Notes: a model not told the origin generated them from the sequence alone. Counted from the stretch's first letter, positions 35,217 through 44,047 are shown. The stretch is 64,000 nt of DNA from an uncultured Flavobacteriales bacterium (GCA_943787535.1 CALSMU010000019.1:1-64000); one strand, 5' to 3'. A program made the numbers and translations.

Positions 35217-37730
35217 TTATTTAAACTCATTATATAATAGGTCTGTATTGATTTTAGATTCTCCAAGAATTGTGTCGGTTCTCTCTTTTTGTTTCTTTAT
35301 TAGCATTGAGCCACTGTCTATAATGTTTTTATGGCTTATAAAATCCTCTGTAGTATTTGTGACAATAATTTTAGCTGGACCATATTCGGGCTTTTTTTGA
35401 AACGCAACATATTCATAATCCACATTTGTTATTTCAACGTCATTAATAAATACTGATGACAAGTCCTTAGAAGCAACAGCAATTTTTGCGTTACTAATCC
35501 TTGAGTTATCTACTTCCACTAAAGAGTTTTCACCTCCAGAAACACCTTTATCTCCAGAATTATTAATAGTGCAGGCTTTTATTTTAATGGTGCTTCCAGA
35601 TAAATCAATACAGTCGTTACCGTTATTTATAAAAGAGGAATTCAAAATTTGTCCAGAACTAAAATCGGAATCCAATCCATCAGCATATGTGTTTTGGACA
35701 GAAGAATTGGAAAAAGTAAAATTGGACTGAACGAGGTTTAAAGCATCTTCACATAAGCTCTGTTCAAAGATGCAGTTTTCAATAATTACATTGCTTTGAT
35801 AAAACGTAACAGCACCAGTTAAATACCATCCACACTTCTGCAGCGTATTTAAATTTTTAAATGTAACATACTTTAGAAGCGAATTATCATAACCACCAAT
35901 TACAGTGAAGCCATGGCCAGTGCCGTCCGAAGAGTGAATAAAAACTTTATTCGAGGGTGTTCCTTCGGCAAGAACAGGGGAATAGCTAACAATAGCGGCA
36001 TTGTTAATAATATCTAATTCGCTTCCAGGCTCTAGAATTAACACCCAACCCCGCGGCACGACCAAATCGCTTGAGATAACGTGTTTTCCTTTTTTTACAA
36101 CAACCTCTTTAGCTGCAGTGTTTATTTCTAAAAACGCCTGTTCAAAAAGGCTTTTAGTGTTTATGTTTTTAATAGGGTCAATTAACTTTTTATCAAATGC
36201 CCATTTGCTAATTGATAACCTAAGGGTGTCTGGCATGTTTTCGGCTACGAAAAAAAATGTTTTTGCAGCCTTAGGAAGCTTGATTACATGAAGTGCTTTG
36301 TTCTTACCTAAAGCCTCAATTTTTAACGGTGAACTCATCATTATGATAGAGTCTTTGTTTTGTTTTAATCCATAACCAACAATTGTTACAGAGGTAGAGT
36401 GGAAATTTTCTATTTGAACAAGGTTCGAGGCAGAGTCTTGATAAGGGTTTGAATATGCTTTTAACCCTGTATGGTAGTAATATTTTTTAGTGTTTGTAAA
36501 GTCCTCAAAACCATTGCTTTGCAATTCATATTTTATGTTTGATTTTATGAATTCAGGAAGCGTTTTTTGTATGCTTTTTATATTATTATAGTAAAAATCT
36601 TTATTAAACTTGGAGCTGGGATATTCATTATCCAAAAGGGCGCCGATTGAGCTTAAAGAGGAGTCTAGTTCGCTAAAAACCTCGTTGAGGTATTTGATTT
36701 CAGAATACTGTTTGAGATATAAAGAATATAGTGACTTAAAAGAAGCGTTGTTGAAAAGGTTGTAATGGACATAGCTAAAATCTGGAAACAAAACCTTGTC
36801 TTTGCTATATCCATATATAGGTTGATTTGCGCTCATCTCTATCTTTTCAGGATAACAGTCGTATGCTATTGGCTCTAACTTTCTCGAAACAGGGTTGTAA
36901 TAAAACCTTAAGTTATGCCATATTAAAGCGTGATCGGTGTTTGCTAAGTCGGTTAAAGCGTAGAACTTAGCCATTTTATCAAGGTCGAATATTTCCTCAA
37001 TATTTTTGTCAAATGCTTTGTAGCGGAGCAACAAACTTTGTGCTGTTTTGAAGTGTTGTTTTAAAACAGGGTTTTTCATTGTCCTGTTCTTTTTAAAAGG
37101 AATTACTTCTGCAGCCGCAAAATAAGGCAAAGAATGGTACCCATCTGGATCTCCTACCCTAGTTTCCCAAAGACCTTCTTCGTTAAACTTTAATATAGGG
37201 CCTTCTCTTCTGTTTTTAGACTCTACTAGTTGCTTGTCGAAATGTTCTTCAAGCGCATAAACCCCCATAGACTTGCCGTTTATGACGATCGGAACAAAGT
37301 CATATCGAGTTGTTAAAACACCCTCTCGTAAATATACTTGATGCATAAACCATTCATGCAAAAATGAACGGGTGTGTGGGCTTTGAATAGAAAAGCTTTT
37401 TAAACCACGAAACGCATTGCTACCAGTCACCTTTATTCTAAAAGACCATTTATCACCTTTTAAGTGGTCGACCCAATCACCCTTCAATCTCAGTTTAATA
37501 GGCACGTCTTTGCCTTTATAAGTTACCGTTGCACGAACATACTTTTTTAAGCTTTTATCTATTACACCGTTTTCTAATGCTATATTTCTATATAACTCAA
37601 GTTGTTGGTAGGCAGAGTCGTCTATATGAATTTCTATACAGGTGTTTGAGCTTAATACCCCCTCACCCTCCTTCTTATTAACACAAGAAAACAGCACTAC
37701 TGCAAGAGCTATAAAACCGAAAACCTTCAT
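35217..37730 (-). CDS. CotH-like lipoprotein with C-terminal parallel beta-helix
   Basis: An 837-aa lipoprotein from ATG 37728-37730 (MKVFGFIALAVVLFSC lipobox); a longer reading needs a TTG seven codons upstream. Residues 50-320 resemble the CotH kinase-like domain: VPIKLRLKGDWVDHL, WSFRIKVTG, LHEWFMHQVYLREGVLTTRY, GKSMGVYALEEHFDKQLVES, and LTDLANTDHALIWHNLRFY with the catalytic-type Asp. Residues 560-800 are a right-handed beta-helix with regular rungs (VIIENCIFEQSLCEDALNLV, GQILNSSFINNGNDCIDLSG). CotH proteins can be atypical kinases; the helix suggests carbohydrate or surface binding. Catalysis here is inferred, not shown. The lipoprotein gene at 34231 follows by 8 bp. Confidence 0.87.
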   Translation of the reverse strand: MKVFGFIALAVVLFSCVNKKEGEGVLSSNTCIEIHIDDSAYQQLELYRNIALENGVIDKSLKKYVRATVTYKGKDVPIKLRLKGDWVDHLKGDKWSFRIKVTGSNAFRGLKSFSIQSPHTRSFLHEWFMHQVYLREGVLTTRYDFVPIVINGKSMGVYALEEHFDKQLVESKNRREGPILKFNEEGLWETRVGDPDGYHSLPYFAAAEVIPFKKNRTMKNPVLKQHFKTAQSLLLRYKAFDKNIEEIFDLDKMAKFYALTDLANTDHALIWHNLRFYYNPVSRKLEPIAYDCYPEKIEMSANQPIYGYSKDKVLFPDFSYVHYNLFNNASFKSLYSLYLKQYSEIKYLNEVFSELDSSLSSIGALLDNEYPSSKFNKDFYYNNIKSIQKTLPEFIKSNIKYELQSNGFEDFTNTKKYYYHTGLKAYSNPYQDSASNLVQIENFHSTSVTIVGYGLKQNKDSIIMMSSPLKIEALGKNKALHVIKLPKAAKTFFFVAENMPDTLRLSISKWAFDKKLIDPIKNINTKSLFEQAFLEINTAAKEVVVKKGKHVISSDLVVPRGWVLILEPGSELDIINNAAIVSYSPVLAEGTPSNKVFIHSSDGTGHGFTVIGGYDNSLLKYVTFKNLNTLQKCGWYLTGAVTFYQSNVIIENCIFEQSLCEDALNLVQSNFTFSNSSVQNTYADGLDSDFSSGQILNSSFINNGNDCIDLSGSTIKIKACTINNSGDKGVSGGENSLVEVDNSRISNAKIAVASKDLSSVFINDVEITNVDYEYVAFQKKPEYGPAKIIVTNTTEDFISHKNIIDSGSMLIKKQKERTDTILGESKINTDLLYNEFK

Positions 37731-37750
37731 TAAGAATGCAAAGAAAAGCA

Positions 37751-37783
37751 AAAAAAAAGCTTACACAAATATGTGTAAGCTTT
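37751..37783 (-). terminator. Rho-independent terminator after the small lipoprotein gene
   Basis: A perfect 12-bp inverted repeat, AAAGCTTACACA at 37756-37767 and TGTGTAAGCTTT at 37772-37783 with a 4-base loop, is followed on the minus strand by a T-run (A-run at 37751-37758 on plus). It ends transcription of the gene at 37808-37960 just before the CotH-like gene starts. Confidence 0.9.
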
Positions 37784-37807
37784 CAATTACTTTAATTAAA
37801 GATTGTT

Positions 37808-37960
37808 CTAGTGGCCATGATCATCATGACTTTCTTCAGCCGCACCTTCTTCAGCAGCACCTTCTTCAGTTGCTTCTCCCTTTGCAGCTTCTCCACCACA
37901 AGAAATTGTTGTCATAGAAAAGAATCCAGCAACAGCTAATAACATAAAAAACTTTTTCAT
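37808..37960 (-). CDS. Tiny acidic lipoprotein with His/Asp-rich tail (50 aa)
   Basis: From ATG 37958-37960 it encodes MKKFFMLLAVAGFFSMTTIS then Cys, a lipobox signal, leaving a mature peptide of about 30 residues. That peptide has two tandem EEGAA units within GEATEEGAAEEGAAEE and ends SHDDHGH. The acidic and histidine-rich tail could bind divalent metal ions, but this is a guess from composition. It has its own well-formed promoter (37994-38024) and a strong terminator (37751-37783), so it is an independent, probably well-expressed gene. A longer start 21 codons upstream (MLITELFLNLL) would run through the promoter and is rejected. Confidence 0.75.
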   Translation of the reverse strand: MKKFFMLLAVAGFFSMTTISCGGEAAKGEATEEGAAEEGAAEESHDDHGH

Positions 37961-37993
37961 TTTGATTATTTTTATTGGTTTATACTCTAATAA

Positions 37994-38024
37994 CAAATTT
38001 AAAAACAATTCTGTAATTAGCAAG
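37994..38024 (-). promoter_or_regulatory. Bacteroidota-type promoter of the small lipoprotein gene
   Basis: On the minus strand CTTG (38024-38021), 19 bases, then TAAATTTG (38001-37994) matches the Bacteroidota -33 TTG and -7 TAnnTTTG pattern. The -7 box is 33 bases upstream of the ATG. Confidence 0.65.
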
Positions 38025-38053
38025 TTTTTTGGGAAAAATCGTTTTTGAAGTAT

Positions 38054-38944
38054 CTATTCAAAAAACATATAGGAAAACTTAGTTATTGTAATAAAATTTG
38101 AATTAACTTCTTGAACAAGAAGCGCCTTCATTAAAAGCGTGGATTTATCATAAATCACTTCTTTGTGTGTTTTTAACTCCTCGTTTCTGTACTCATCGAT
38201 TGCTTCTAGGTTTCCTAACCCATCATATTTATACACAAACCTTGAATATTCACCTTTCCCTAAATCTTTTTGTGTTGTCATTTCCGAAACCATCATCAAA
38301 TTATTGTACTTGAAGGTTGTTTGTGCTTTTTTATGATTTACAATTAATTTTTTTTCCACCTTAACCAAAAGCTGGTTTTCATCATATGTATAGTATTCTT
38401 TTTGATAAACCCCTCCGTGGTTGTTGTGTACGTTTTTTTGTATACACGAGTCCTTTTGTACATAGGAATAAGTTTCGTTTACAATGGTATATTGTTTCTT
38501 TAACTTGAAATCGTTTTTATTGTTTGTGGTGTTTTCGTCCCTACAATATGTTTTACTCACCACATCACCGTTATCATTGTAACTGTAATTATAAGAAAAG
38601 AACCCATAACTATCGCTCATTCTCTTTGTGGTGATATTTTTCTTTTCATCATAATGATATGTTGTTATCGAACTGTCTTTTTTTTTCCCACGGTAAAAAG
38701 AGTCGAACTGTTTAATAAGGTTACCCGAATCATCAAAAAAGAACTCGGTTGAGACCCCCTTACTTTTTATAACTTGTAAATCTGCTTTCGTGGAAACCAC
38801 ACCCTTTATACTTTTTATCTTATTACTACGGATGAATTCAGTATAAAAAAAAGGCTCTCCAGAAAATACAGCACAACCTCTATTGTCTAGCATTTGCCCT
38901 AAAAAGGACGTAGGAATAATTAGTATAAAAATGAAAAGGCGCAT
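38054..38944 (-). CDS. Secreted YD-repeat-like protein of unknown function
   Basis: A 296-aa protein with signal peptide MRLFIFILIIPTSFLG. The body is built from repeated Tyr-Asp-type strands of about 20-25 residues: FFFDDSGNLIKQFDSFY, YHYDEKKNITTKRMSD, YSYNDNGDVVSKTYC, YTYDENQLLVKVEKK, YKYDGLGNLEAIDEY. These resemble RHS/YD beta-strand repeats but the protein lacks a toxin or Rhs core. There is no sorting domain or lipobox, so it is probably periplasmic. The sequence TACTTTTG (38981-38974, minus) 30 bases before the start resembles a -7 box. Function unknown. Confidence 0.75.
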   Translation of the reverse strand: MRLFIFILIIPTSFLGQMLDNRGCAVFSGEPFFYTEFIRSNKIKSIKGVVSTKADLQVIKSKGVSTEFFFDDSGNLIKQFDSFYRGKKKDSSITTYHYDEKKNITTKRMSDSYGFFSYNYSYNDNGDVVSKTYCRDENTTNNKNDFKLKKQYTIVNETYSYVQKDSCIQKNVHNNHGGVYQKEYYTYDENQLLVKVEKKLIVNHKKAQTTFKYNNLMMVSEMTTQKDLGKGEYSRFVYKYDGLGNLEAIDEYRNEELKTHKEVIYDKSTLLMKALLVQEVNSNFITITKFSYMFFE

Positions 38945-39000
38945 TGTGCTTGGTTAAAGTGGTTTAGTTAAGGCAAAAGTAATTGAATTTATCAAGTGAC

Positions 39001-40011
39001 CTATTTATATAATGCTACCACAGACCGAGCAACTTCTCGTATCTCGTCCCTTAGCTCTTTAGGTTCTATTACCTTTACTTCTTTACCAAAACCTAAAATT
39101 TGCATTTTCAATTCATAGGTGGGAAGAAGAAAATATGAAAATAAATGCATATTGTTTTTTTCCCCTAGATATTCTTGCGACATGTGAAGGGGTTGAGAAA
39201 GAATATATTTTGACAACAGCACACCCACCTCGATAATTATTTTAGAAGGACTTCCGTGGTCTGAGGTAATTCCGATTGAGTACTTAAAAAATCTGTCAGG
39301 GCTAAAAGAGTTATTTTTTTTATACGTTTCTGATAAAACAGTGAGGTTTTTAACTCTATCCAAGCCAAAGGTAATTACCTTGTCTTTAAGTTCGCTCTTA
39401 CCAACAAGATACCATCTATTTCTGTATTCTTTCAACAGGTATGGATGTATTCTTCTTGTTTTAGCTACCTCGCTTGAAAACCCTTTATGTTCAAATTGAA
39501 CTTTGTTTTTATTTTTAATTGCGGTTAAAAGAGGTTCTAAAAACTCGCTTCCCCCTACTCTTTCAACAGTTTCGAACTGGACGTATTCTTCGATAGCTGT
39601 ATCTTGAACATTAGAAGAGATATTTACCCGATCAATAATTTTATCTATTGCAAACTCGAACTGACTAAAGATCTCTGTGTTTTTGAATTGAGAAAGTAGG
39701 TTTGTTGCAATTTTAATTGCTTTAATATCCTTTTCTGTTAGAGGAACCTCGTCTATTGAATAATCCTTGTCTTCGTAGTAATAACCTTTTTCTAGTTTGC
39801 TATATTTTATTGGTGCATCATGCTCTAGTCGCATAGCAAACAAATCCTTCTCAATAGTAGAGGCACAAATATTTCCCCCTAAAGTTGTTCCAAACAATTC
39901 TTCTTCACAAGCCGATCTCAAAGCCGCTTTTGAAGGAAAGGGATTGTATTCATTTCTTAGGCTCCTGTCAATTATTCGATAGCGCGCCAAGGCGTTTTTA
40001 ATTACTGGCAT
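39001..40011 (-). CDS. WYL-domain transcriptional regulator
   Basis: A 336-aa cytoplasmic protein with an N-terminal helix-turn-helix region (residues 1-75: ALARYRIIDRSLRNEYN, CASTIEKDLFAMRLEHDAPI) and a WYL domain at about 155-235 (LTAIKNKNKVQFEHKGFS, RRIHPYLLKEYRNRWYLVGK, with the Tyr-Leu of RWYLV), followed by a WCX-like C-terminal domain to the end. WYL regulators sense ligands, sometimes nucleic acid or nucleotides, and several regulate defence islands; nothing here indicates a defence locus nearby. The sequence TATCTTTG at 40036-40029 (minus) just upstream resembles a -7 box. Confidence 0.92.
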   Translation of the reverse strand: MPVIKNALARYRIIDRSLRNEYNPFPSKAALRSACEEELFGTTLGGNICASTIEKDLFAMRLEHDAPIKYSKLEKGYYYEDKDYSIDEVPLTEKDIKAIKIATNLLSQFKNTEIFSQFEFAIDKIIDRVNISSNVQDTAIEEYVQFETVERVGGSEFLEPLLTAIKNKNKVQFEHKGFSSEVAKTRRIHPYLLKEYRNRWYLVGKSELKDKVITFGLDRVKNLTVLSETYKKNNSFSPDRFFKYSIGITSDHGSPSKIIIEVGVLLSKYILSQPLHMSQEYLGEKNNMHLFSYFLLPTYELKMQILGFGKEVKVIEPKELRDEIREVARSVVALYK

Positions 40012-40049
40012 AAAATTAATTTGAAAGCCAAAGATACAAAAACAGAATA

Positions 40050-41300
40050 TTATTCGCTTAACAGGGCTTCAACTAATGCACCTACTTCAGCCGTGTATTT
40101 AACATAATGTTCTCCAGTGCCTGGACCATAAAAACCGGTATGGATTTTTCTAACCGCCCCTTTTTTACCTATAAACATTGTTGTTGGAAATGAGGAAATC
40201 TCATTAAGAAAAGGTAGTGCTTTTTGCGCTTCTTTTTTGCTTGCACTACCCGCAATTAAAAACTCATACTTACTTCCGGTATGCGACTTTAAGTCTTTTA
40301 CTCTTGCTATTTTATCAATTAGTTTTTTAGGCGATTCAAAAGCAAGGCCTATTATTTCTAACCCCCTATCTTGATATTGGTTATATAGGGTCGAAAAAAA
40401 CTTTGTTTCGTCGACGCAGTTGGGGCACCAAGACCCAAGTATTTGAATTATTACAACTTTATTATTGAAGCGTTTGTTGGGGTAAGAAAGAATTCCTCCG
40501 TCAACACTAGGAAAAGAAAACTCTAGCCTTTCTCTAGGCACATGCTGTGTTATCAAATATGGATTCGTCAGAGCAAACGAATCATTTTTTAATGAAATCC
40601 ATGGTTCACTCCATTGCAAACCTGAATAAAACATCCCGTGTATTATATTATCAACTAGTCTTCCCTCAAACAAAAACGCATGCGCCCCATCAAAACAAGA
40701 CAAAAAAATAGAATCATTATATACATTTCCTTGCAAAAACCTATAATCTCCAGTTTCTGTTATAAAAGTGCCTGTTACGTGTTCCTTGTCTTGATGAAAT
40801 ATGGCAACGGACTTATATTCATTTTCAGTTCCCTTACTGAAAGTTGTTTCCCAATTTCCACTATACAAATTATGATTGTTGCTATGAGCGCCATTAAACC
40901 TGTGTTTCCCTCCTTTTTTGTTTAAATGTGCGCAAAATGGTAACTTGTGCCTTGTTTTTGTATTATTGTGCCAATACCCTGCTAAGCCAATTTTTGTTTT
41001 AATAAATCGTAGTTCTGAATCAAAAACAGGTATTTTAATACGCATGGAATCTTGGTAAGAGCATATTTTAGCTCCAATTCTTTCTTCTGAGTTAACTATG
41101 AAAACAGAATCATTATTTACCTCAAAATTAAACGGAATTTTTTTGTTTTTTTTAATACTTAGTTGTCCAAGCCATTGACCCTGAGAGATAAGGAAATTGC
41201 AGTGTTTTTCACCCTCACTTAAATCTGCATGAGATTGCGCTTGATCAGAACACGAAAGAATTAATGTCAGACAAACAAATAAGGTGTAAAGTTTGTTCAT
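40050..41300 (-). CDS. TlpA-like thioredoxin-fold lipoprotein with lipocalin-like N-terminus
   Basis: A 416-aa exported protein with a lipobox (LFVCLTLILSC). Residues 35-255 form a beta-rich domain of TlpA-associated type (GQWLGQLSIKKNKKIPFNFE, FNGAHSNNHNLYSGNWETTF, FLFEGRLVDNIIHGMFYSG). Residues 265-416 are a thioredoxin fold with the redox motif Trp-Cys-Pro-Asn-Cys, Cys292 and Cys295, in ILGSWCPNCVDETKFF, and the cis-Pro region SSFPTTMFIGKKG. It probably reduces or exchanges disulfides in the periplasm. It is divergent from the sigma-factor gene at 41442. TATTTTTG at 41335-41328 (minus) resembles a -7 box. Confidence 0.9.
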   Translation of the reverse strand: MNKLYTLFVCLTLILSCSDQAQSHADLSEGEKHCNFLISQGQWLGQLSIKKNKKIPFNFEVNNDSVFIVNSEERIGAKICSYQDSMRIKIPVFDSELRFIKTKIGLAGYWHNNTKTRHKLPFCAHLNKKGGKHRFNGAHSNNHNLYSGNWETTFSKGTENEYKSVAIFHQDKEHVTGTFITETGDYRFLQGNVYNDSIFLSCFDGAHAFLFEGRLVDNIIHGMFYSGLQWSEPWISLKNDSFALTNPYLITQHVPRERLEFSFPSVDGGILSYPNKRFNNKVVIIQILGSWCPNCVDETKFFSTLYNQYQDRGLEIIGLAFESPKKLIDKIARVKDLKSHTGSKYEFLIAGSASKKEAQKALPFLNEISSFPTTMFIGKKGAVRKIHTGFYGPGTGEHYVKYTAEVGALVEALLSE

Positions 41301-41441
41301 AATAACTATTCAGGTTTTGGTAGTTGCCAAAAATAGTAATTAATATATATCTCTCATAATGTCGGTTTTTTCTACCTTTAACAAAGATCTTTAGAAGATA
41401 ACAAGCAAAAACATATAGCGGACGCAACCTTTTTTTATAGA

Positions 41442-42005
41442 ATGATGTCTATGGTACTAGATAAGCGAAATATGTCTGAGGAACAAATGATTAAAGGGTG
41501 TTTAGAAAACAACCCTCTTGCTCAAAAAACCTTATACAATAAGCTTGGACCCAAAATGATGGGAGTGTGTCTGCGTTACATGACAAACACGGAAGAGGCG
41601 CAGGATGTTTTGCAGGATGGGTTTATAAAGGTCTTTGATAAATTGGGAGCATATTCAGGAACGGGTTCATTTGAAGGATGGGTGCGGAGAATATTTGTGA
41701 ACACAGCTTTAGATGCTATTCGAAAGAATAAAAAGCTAAAACACCAAGCGCAAATTGATGACGTGGCATTCGGACTAAAGTCTAACGATTTTATTTTTGA
41801 AACATTGGCGGCAGAAGACTTAATGAAACTTCTACAAGGGTTACCGCTGGGCTACAAAACTGTGTTTAATTTGTACGCAATTGAAGGTTATTCGCACAAA
41901 GAAATAGCAAAAAAAATGAATGTTACCGTAAGTACTTCAAAGTCCCAATTTTCAAGAGCAAAAGCAATGTTACGGCATAAAATAACAGAACTAGAGAACG
42001 AATGA
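41442..42005 (+). CDS. ECF-type RNA polymerase sigma factor
   Basis: A 187-aa sigma-70-family protein of extracytoplasmic-function type. Region 2 spans about residues 25-95 (LYNKLGPKMMGVCLRYMTNT, EEAQDVLQDGFIKVFDKLG, GWVRRIFVNTALDAIRKNKK) and region 4 about 125-180 (LPLGYKTVFNLYAIEGYSHK, EIAKKMNVTVSTSKSQFSRA). Regions 1.1 and 3 are absent. The start could be 41442 or one codon later. Its stop overlaps by 4 bp the start of the membrane-anchored gene at 42002, which occupies the usual anti-sigma position. The promoter region is shared with the divergent TlpA-like gene. Confidence 0.95.
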   Translation: MMSMVLDKRNMSEEQMIKGCLENNPLAQKTLYNKLGPKMMGVCLRYMTNTEEAQDVLQDGFIKVFDKLGAYSGTGSFEGWVRRIFVNTALDAIRKNKKLKHQAQIDDVAFGLKSNDFIFETLAAEDLMKLLQGLPLGYKTVFNLYAIEGYSHKEIAKKMNVTVSTSKSQFSRAKAMLRHKITELENE

Positions 42006-43102
42006 GTGTTGAAAATAATATAGAAGGTTTATTTAAATCGAAGCTAGAAGGTTTTGAAGCGCCTATTAACGATGTTATGTGGTCAAATATATCTTCTTCA
42101 ATTGGGGCTACTGGCGTCTCTACAAGGGCTTTTAAAGTACTTGTTAGCAAACTAATTTCTACTACAGGTATTGCTATTAGCACGGGTTTATTATGTACAA
42201 TAGCGACATTTTTAGTAATGAATCCAAGCAAGCAAGCAAACCCATTAAAAAAAGAAACCTCTTTAGTGTCAATTGAAACAGCCGACAAAACCAAACTACA
42301 AGTTACCAGTGATGACGAACTAGCCTTAAGTAATATATTAAAGAACACTCCAATCGATTCAAATGATCCATTGGTAAAAGAAGAACCTGCTGAAACCTTT
42401 GTCGTTGTATCTTCAAACAGTTCTAAAATTAAAAGCTCTTCGTCAGCACCAAGCTCTATAATTAACACATTCTTAACACCTAAAAGCAGAATAAAACAGA
42501 AACAACAGACGACACAACCACGCCAGTTGGAGAACAAAGCACCTGAGGAAAAGGAAATTACCATTATTCAACCCCAAAAAGACGAACTAATTGCAACAAT
42601 CATTGCTTCCCCGGTGGGTGGGTACGCTCCATTAGATGTTTATTTTTCGAATGCAGCTACTCGCGGAAGTGTTCTTTGGAATTTTGGAGACGGAACATCT
42701 AGTGAAGATTTTAGCCCTTCTCATACTTTCAATGAGTATGGTACTTATACTATCGAACTAATTGTAACTGACGCAAACGGTGAAGAGAAAAAGGACTATC
42801 GTGTTATTGAAGTCGAGCCCAACAGCGCCATTACTGTCTTGCCAAATGTTTTTACCCCAAATGGCGATGGTATAAACGATTTATGTACAGTAAAAGGCAA
42901 AAATATAGAAGTATTCCAAATGAAGGTTTTTAATCGCACAGGAGAGGTAATATTCTCTTCAGAGTCAATAGAGCACTCATGGGACGGTAAAAATAAGTAT
43001 GGTGAAGAAATACCTGCCGGAACATACTTCTATTTAATTAGTGCTCGCGGGACAGATGGTAAAGTGTATGAACACACGGGACCAATTACCTTAAGTAGAT
43101 AA
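42002..43102 (+). CDS. Membrane-anchored PKD protein with gliding-motility (CHU_C-type) C-terminal domain
   Basis: A 366-aa protein overlapping the sigma-factor gene by 4 bp (ATGA). Residues 1-50 look cytosolic (EGLFKSKLEGFEAPINDVMW), a single helix at about 56-76 (LISTTGIAISTGLLCTIATF) crosses the membrane, a Ser/Lys/Gln-rich linker follows, then a PKD domain at about 200-275 (VGGYAPLDVYFSNAATRGSV, WNFGDGTSSEDFSPSHTF) and a T9SS type B/gliding-associated C-terminal domain at 280-366 (LPNVFTPNGDGINDLCTVKG, FNRTGEVIFSS, WDGKNKYGEEIPAGTYFY). Position and N-terminal tail suggest an anti-sigma role. No zinc-type anti-sigma motif is seen, so this is inference. Confidence 0.85.
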   Translation: MSVENNIEGLFKSKLEGFEAPINDVMWSNISSSIGATGVSTRAFKVLVSKLISTTGIAISTGLLCTIATFLVMNPSKQANPLKKETSLVSIETADKTKLQVTSDDELALSNILKNTPIDSNDPLVKEEPAETFVVVSSNSSKIKSSSSAPSSIINTFLTPKSRIKQKQQTTQPRQLENKAPEEKEITIIQPQKDELIATIIASPVGGYAPLDVYFSNAATRGSVLWNFGDGTSSEDFSPSHTFNEYGTYTIELIVTDANGEEKKDYRVIEVEPNSAITVLPNVFTPNGDGINDLCTVKGKNIEVFQMKVFNRTGEVIFSSESIEHSWDGKNKYGEEIPAGTYFYLISARGTDGKVYEHTGPITLSR

Positions 43103-43120
43103 CCCAGAATTAGACGCATA

Positions 43121-43156
43121 AAAAAGGGCTTAACTGTTTGGTTAAGCCCTTTTTTG
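43121..43156. terminator. Bidirectional terminator between sigma operon and atp operon
   Basis: AAAAAGGGCTTAAC and GTTAAGCCCTTTTTT flank a short TGTTTG loop, giving a long perfect stem with A-run and T-run. It separates the plus-strand gene ending at 43102 from atpG ending at 43172 on the minus strand. Confidence 0.92.
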
Positions 43157-43171
43157 TAAAATAATATCAAA

Positions 43172-44047
43172 CTATTCGTTTAACGCTTCTGCACCTCCAA
43201 CAATTTCTAATATTTCATTAGTAATTGCAGTTTGTCTTGCTTTGTTATAGAACAACTGAAGCTCTTTCTTTAGGTCTGTTGCGTTATCAGTTGCTTTGTG
43301 CATTGCTGTCATTCTTGCTCCATGTTCTGCAGCGTGAGAGTCTAACATAGCTTTATAAAATTGAGTTTTTAATGAACTTGGAATTAAGTTATTTACAATT
43401 TCTTCCTTTGAAGGCTCGAAAATGTAATCAACTGATTCTTTACCATTGGCTTGTTCCGCAGGAGCAATAGGTAAGAACTGCTCAGTAGTTACGATTTGTA
43501 CACCAGCATTTTTAAAAGCGTTGTAAACGATAACGATTTTATCAATTACGCCGTTTTCAAACTTATCCATAAGTGTTTGAGCAACTTCAGAAACATTATC
43601 AAACGAAAGATCTCCCCACAATTCCTCAGTGTTACTTGGCATTGTTTCATCAGTAATAACGAAATCGGTTCCTTTTACGGAGTCAGCCATTTTTTTACCT
43701 ATCGGCAATATAGAAACACTACTGTCTTTATGTTGCGCTGCAATTCGCTTAACTTCCTTAGCAACATTATTGTTAAAACCACCACAAAGCCCACGGTTAG
43801 AATTAATTCCAACAATAAGAACGTTTTTCAAATCACGTTCTTGCGCGTAAACATTGTCACTTGTGTCCAATGAAGAGGTTAAGTTTCCAAGGATTTCCTG
43901 CAGCTTTTGAGCATATGGACGCATTTGCGTAATTGCATCTTGCGCTCGTTTCAATTTTGCAGCCGATACCATTTTCATGGCAGAGGTAATCTGCATTGTT
44001 GAGTTTACAGAAGTGATCCTATTTCGTATTTCTTTTAAGTTCGCCAT
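43172..44047 (-). CDS. atpG: ATP synthase F1 subunit gamma
   Basis: A 291-aa central rotor shaft of the F1 sector. The N-terminal helix MANLKEIRNRITSVNSTMQI, the TSAMKMVSAAKLKRAQ motif, the conserved NSNRGLCGGFN near residue 83 and the C-terminal helix (HGARMTAMHKATDNATDLKK, RQTAITNEILEIVGGAEAL) are all canonical. It is the last gene of the atpB-E-F-H-A-G operon, 26 bp after atpA, and is followed by a bidirectional terminator. Confidence 0.97.
   Translation of the reverse strand: MANLKEIRNRITSVNSTMQITSAMKMVSAAKLKRAQDAITQMRPYAQKLQEILGNLTSSLDTSDNVYAQERDLKNVLIVGINSNRGLCGGFNNNVAKEVKRIAAQHKDSSVSILPIGKKMADSVKGTDFVITDETMPSNTEELWGDLSFDNVSEVAQTLMDKFENGVIDKIVIVYNAFKNAGVQIVTTEQFLPIAPAEQANGKESVDYIFEPSKEEIVNNLIPSSLKTQFYKAMLDSHAAEHGARMTAMHKATDNATDLKKELQLFYNKARQTAITNEILEIVGGAEALNE

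Noticed and set aside
39001..40011. Defence island marked by a WYL regulator
   Set aside because: The neighbours are secreted or lipoprotein genes and a thioredoxin; no nuclease, methylase, reverse transcriptase or other defence gene is present.
41923..42564. Minus-strand 213-codon frame antisense to the sigma/PKD gene pair
   Set aside because: The protein is Leu/Ser/Phe-rich with no recognisable motif, and both plus-strand genes have clear domains over the same bases.
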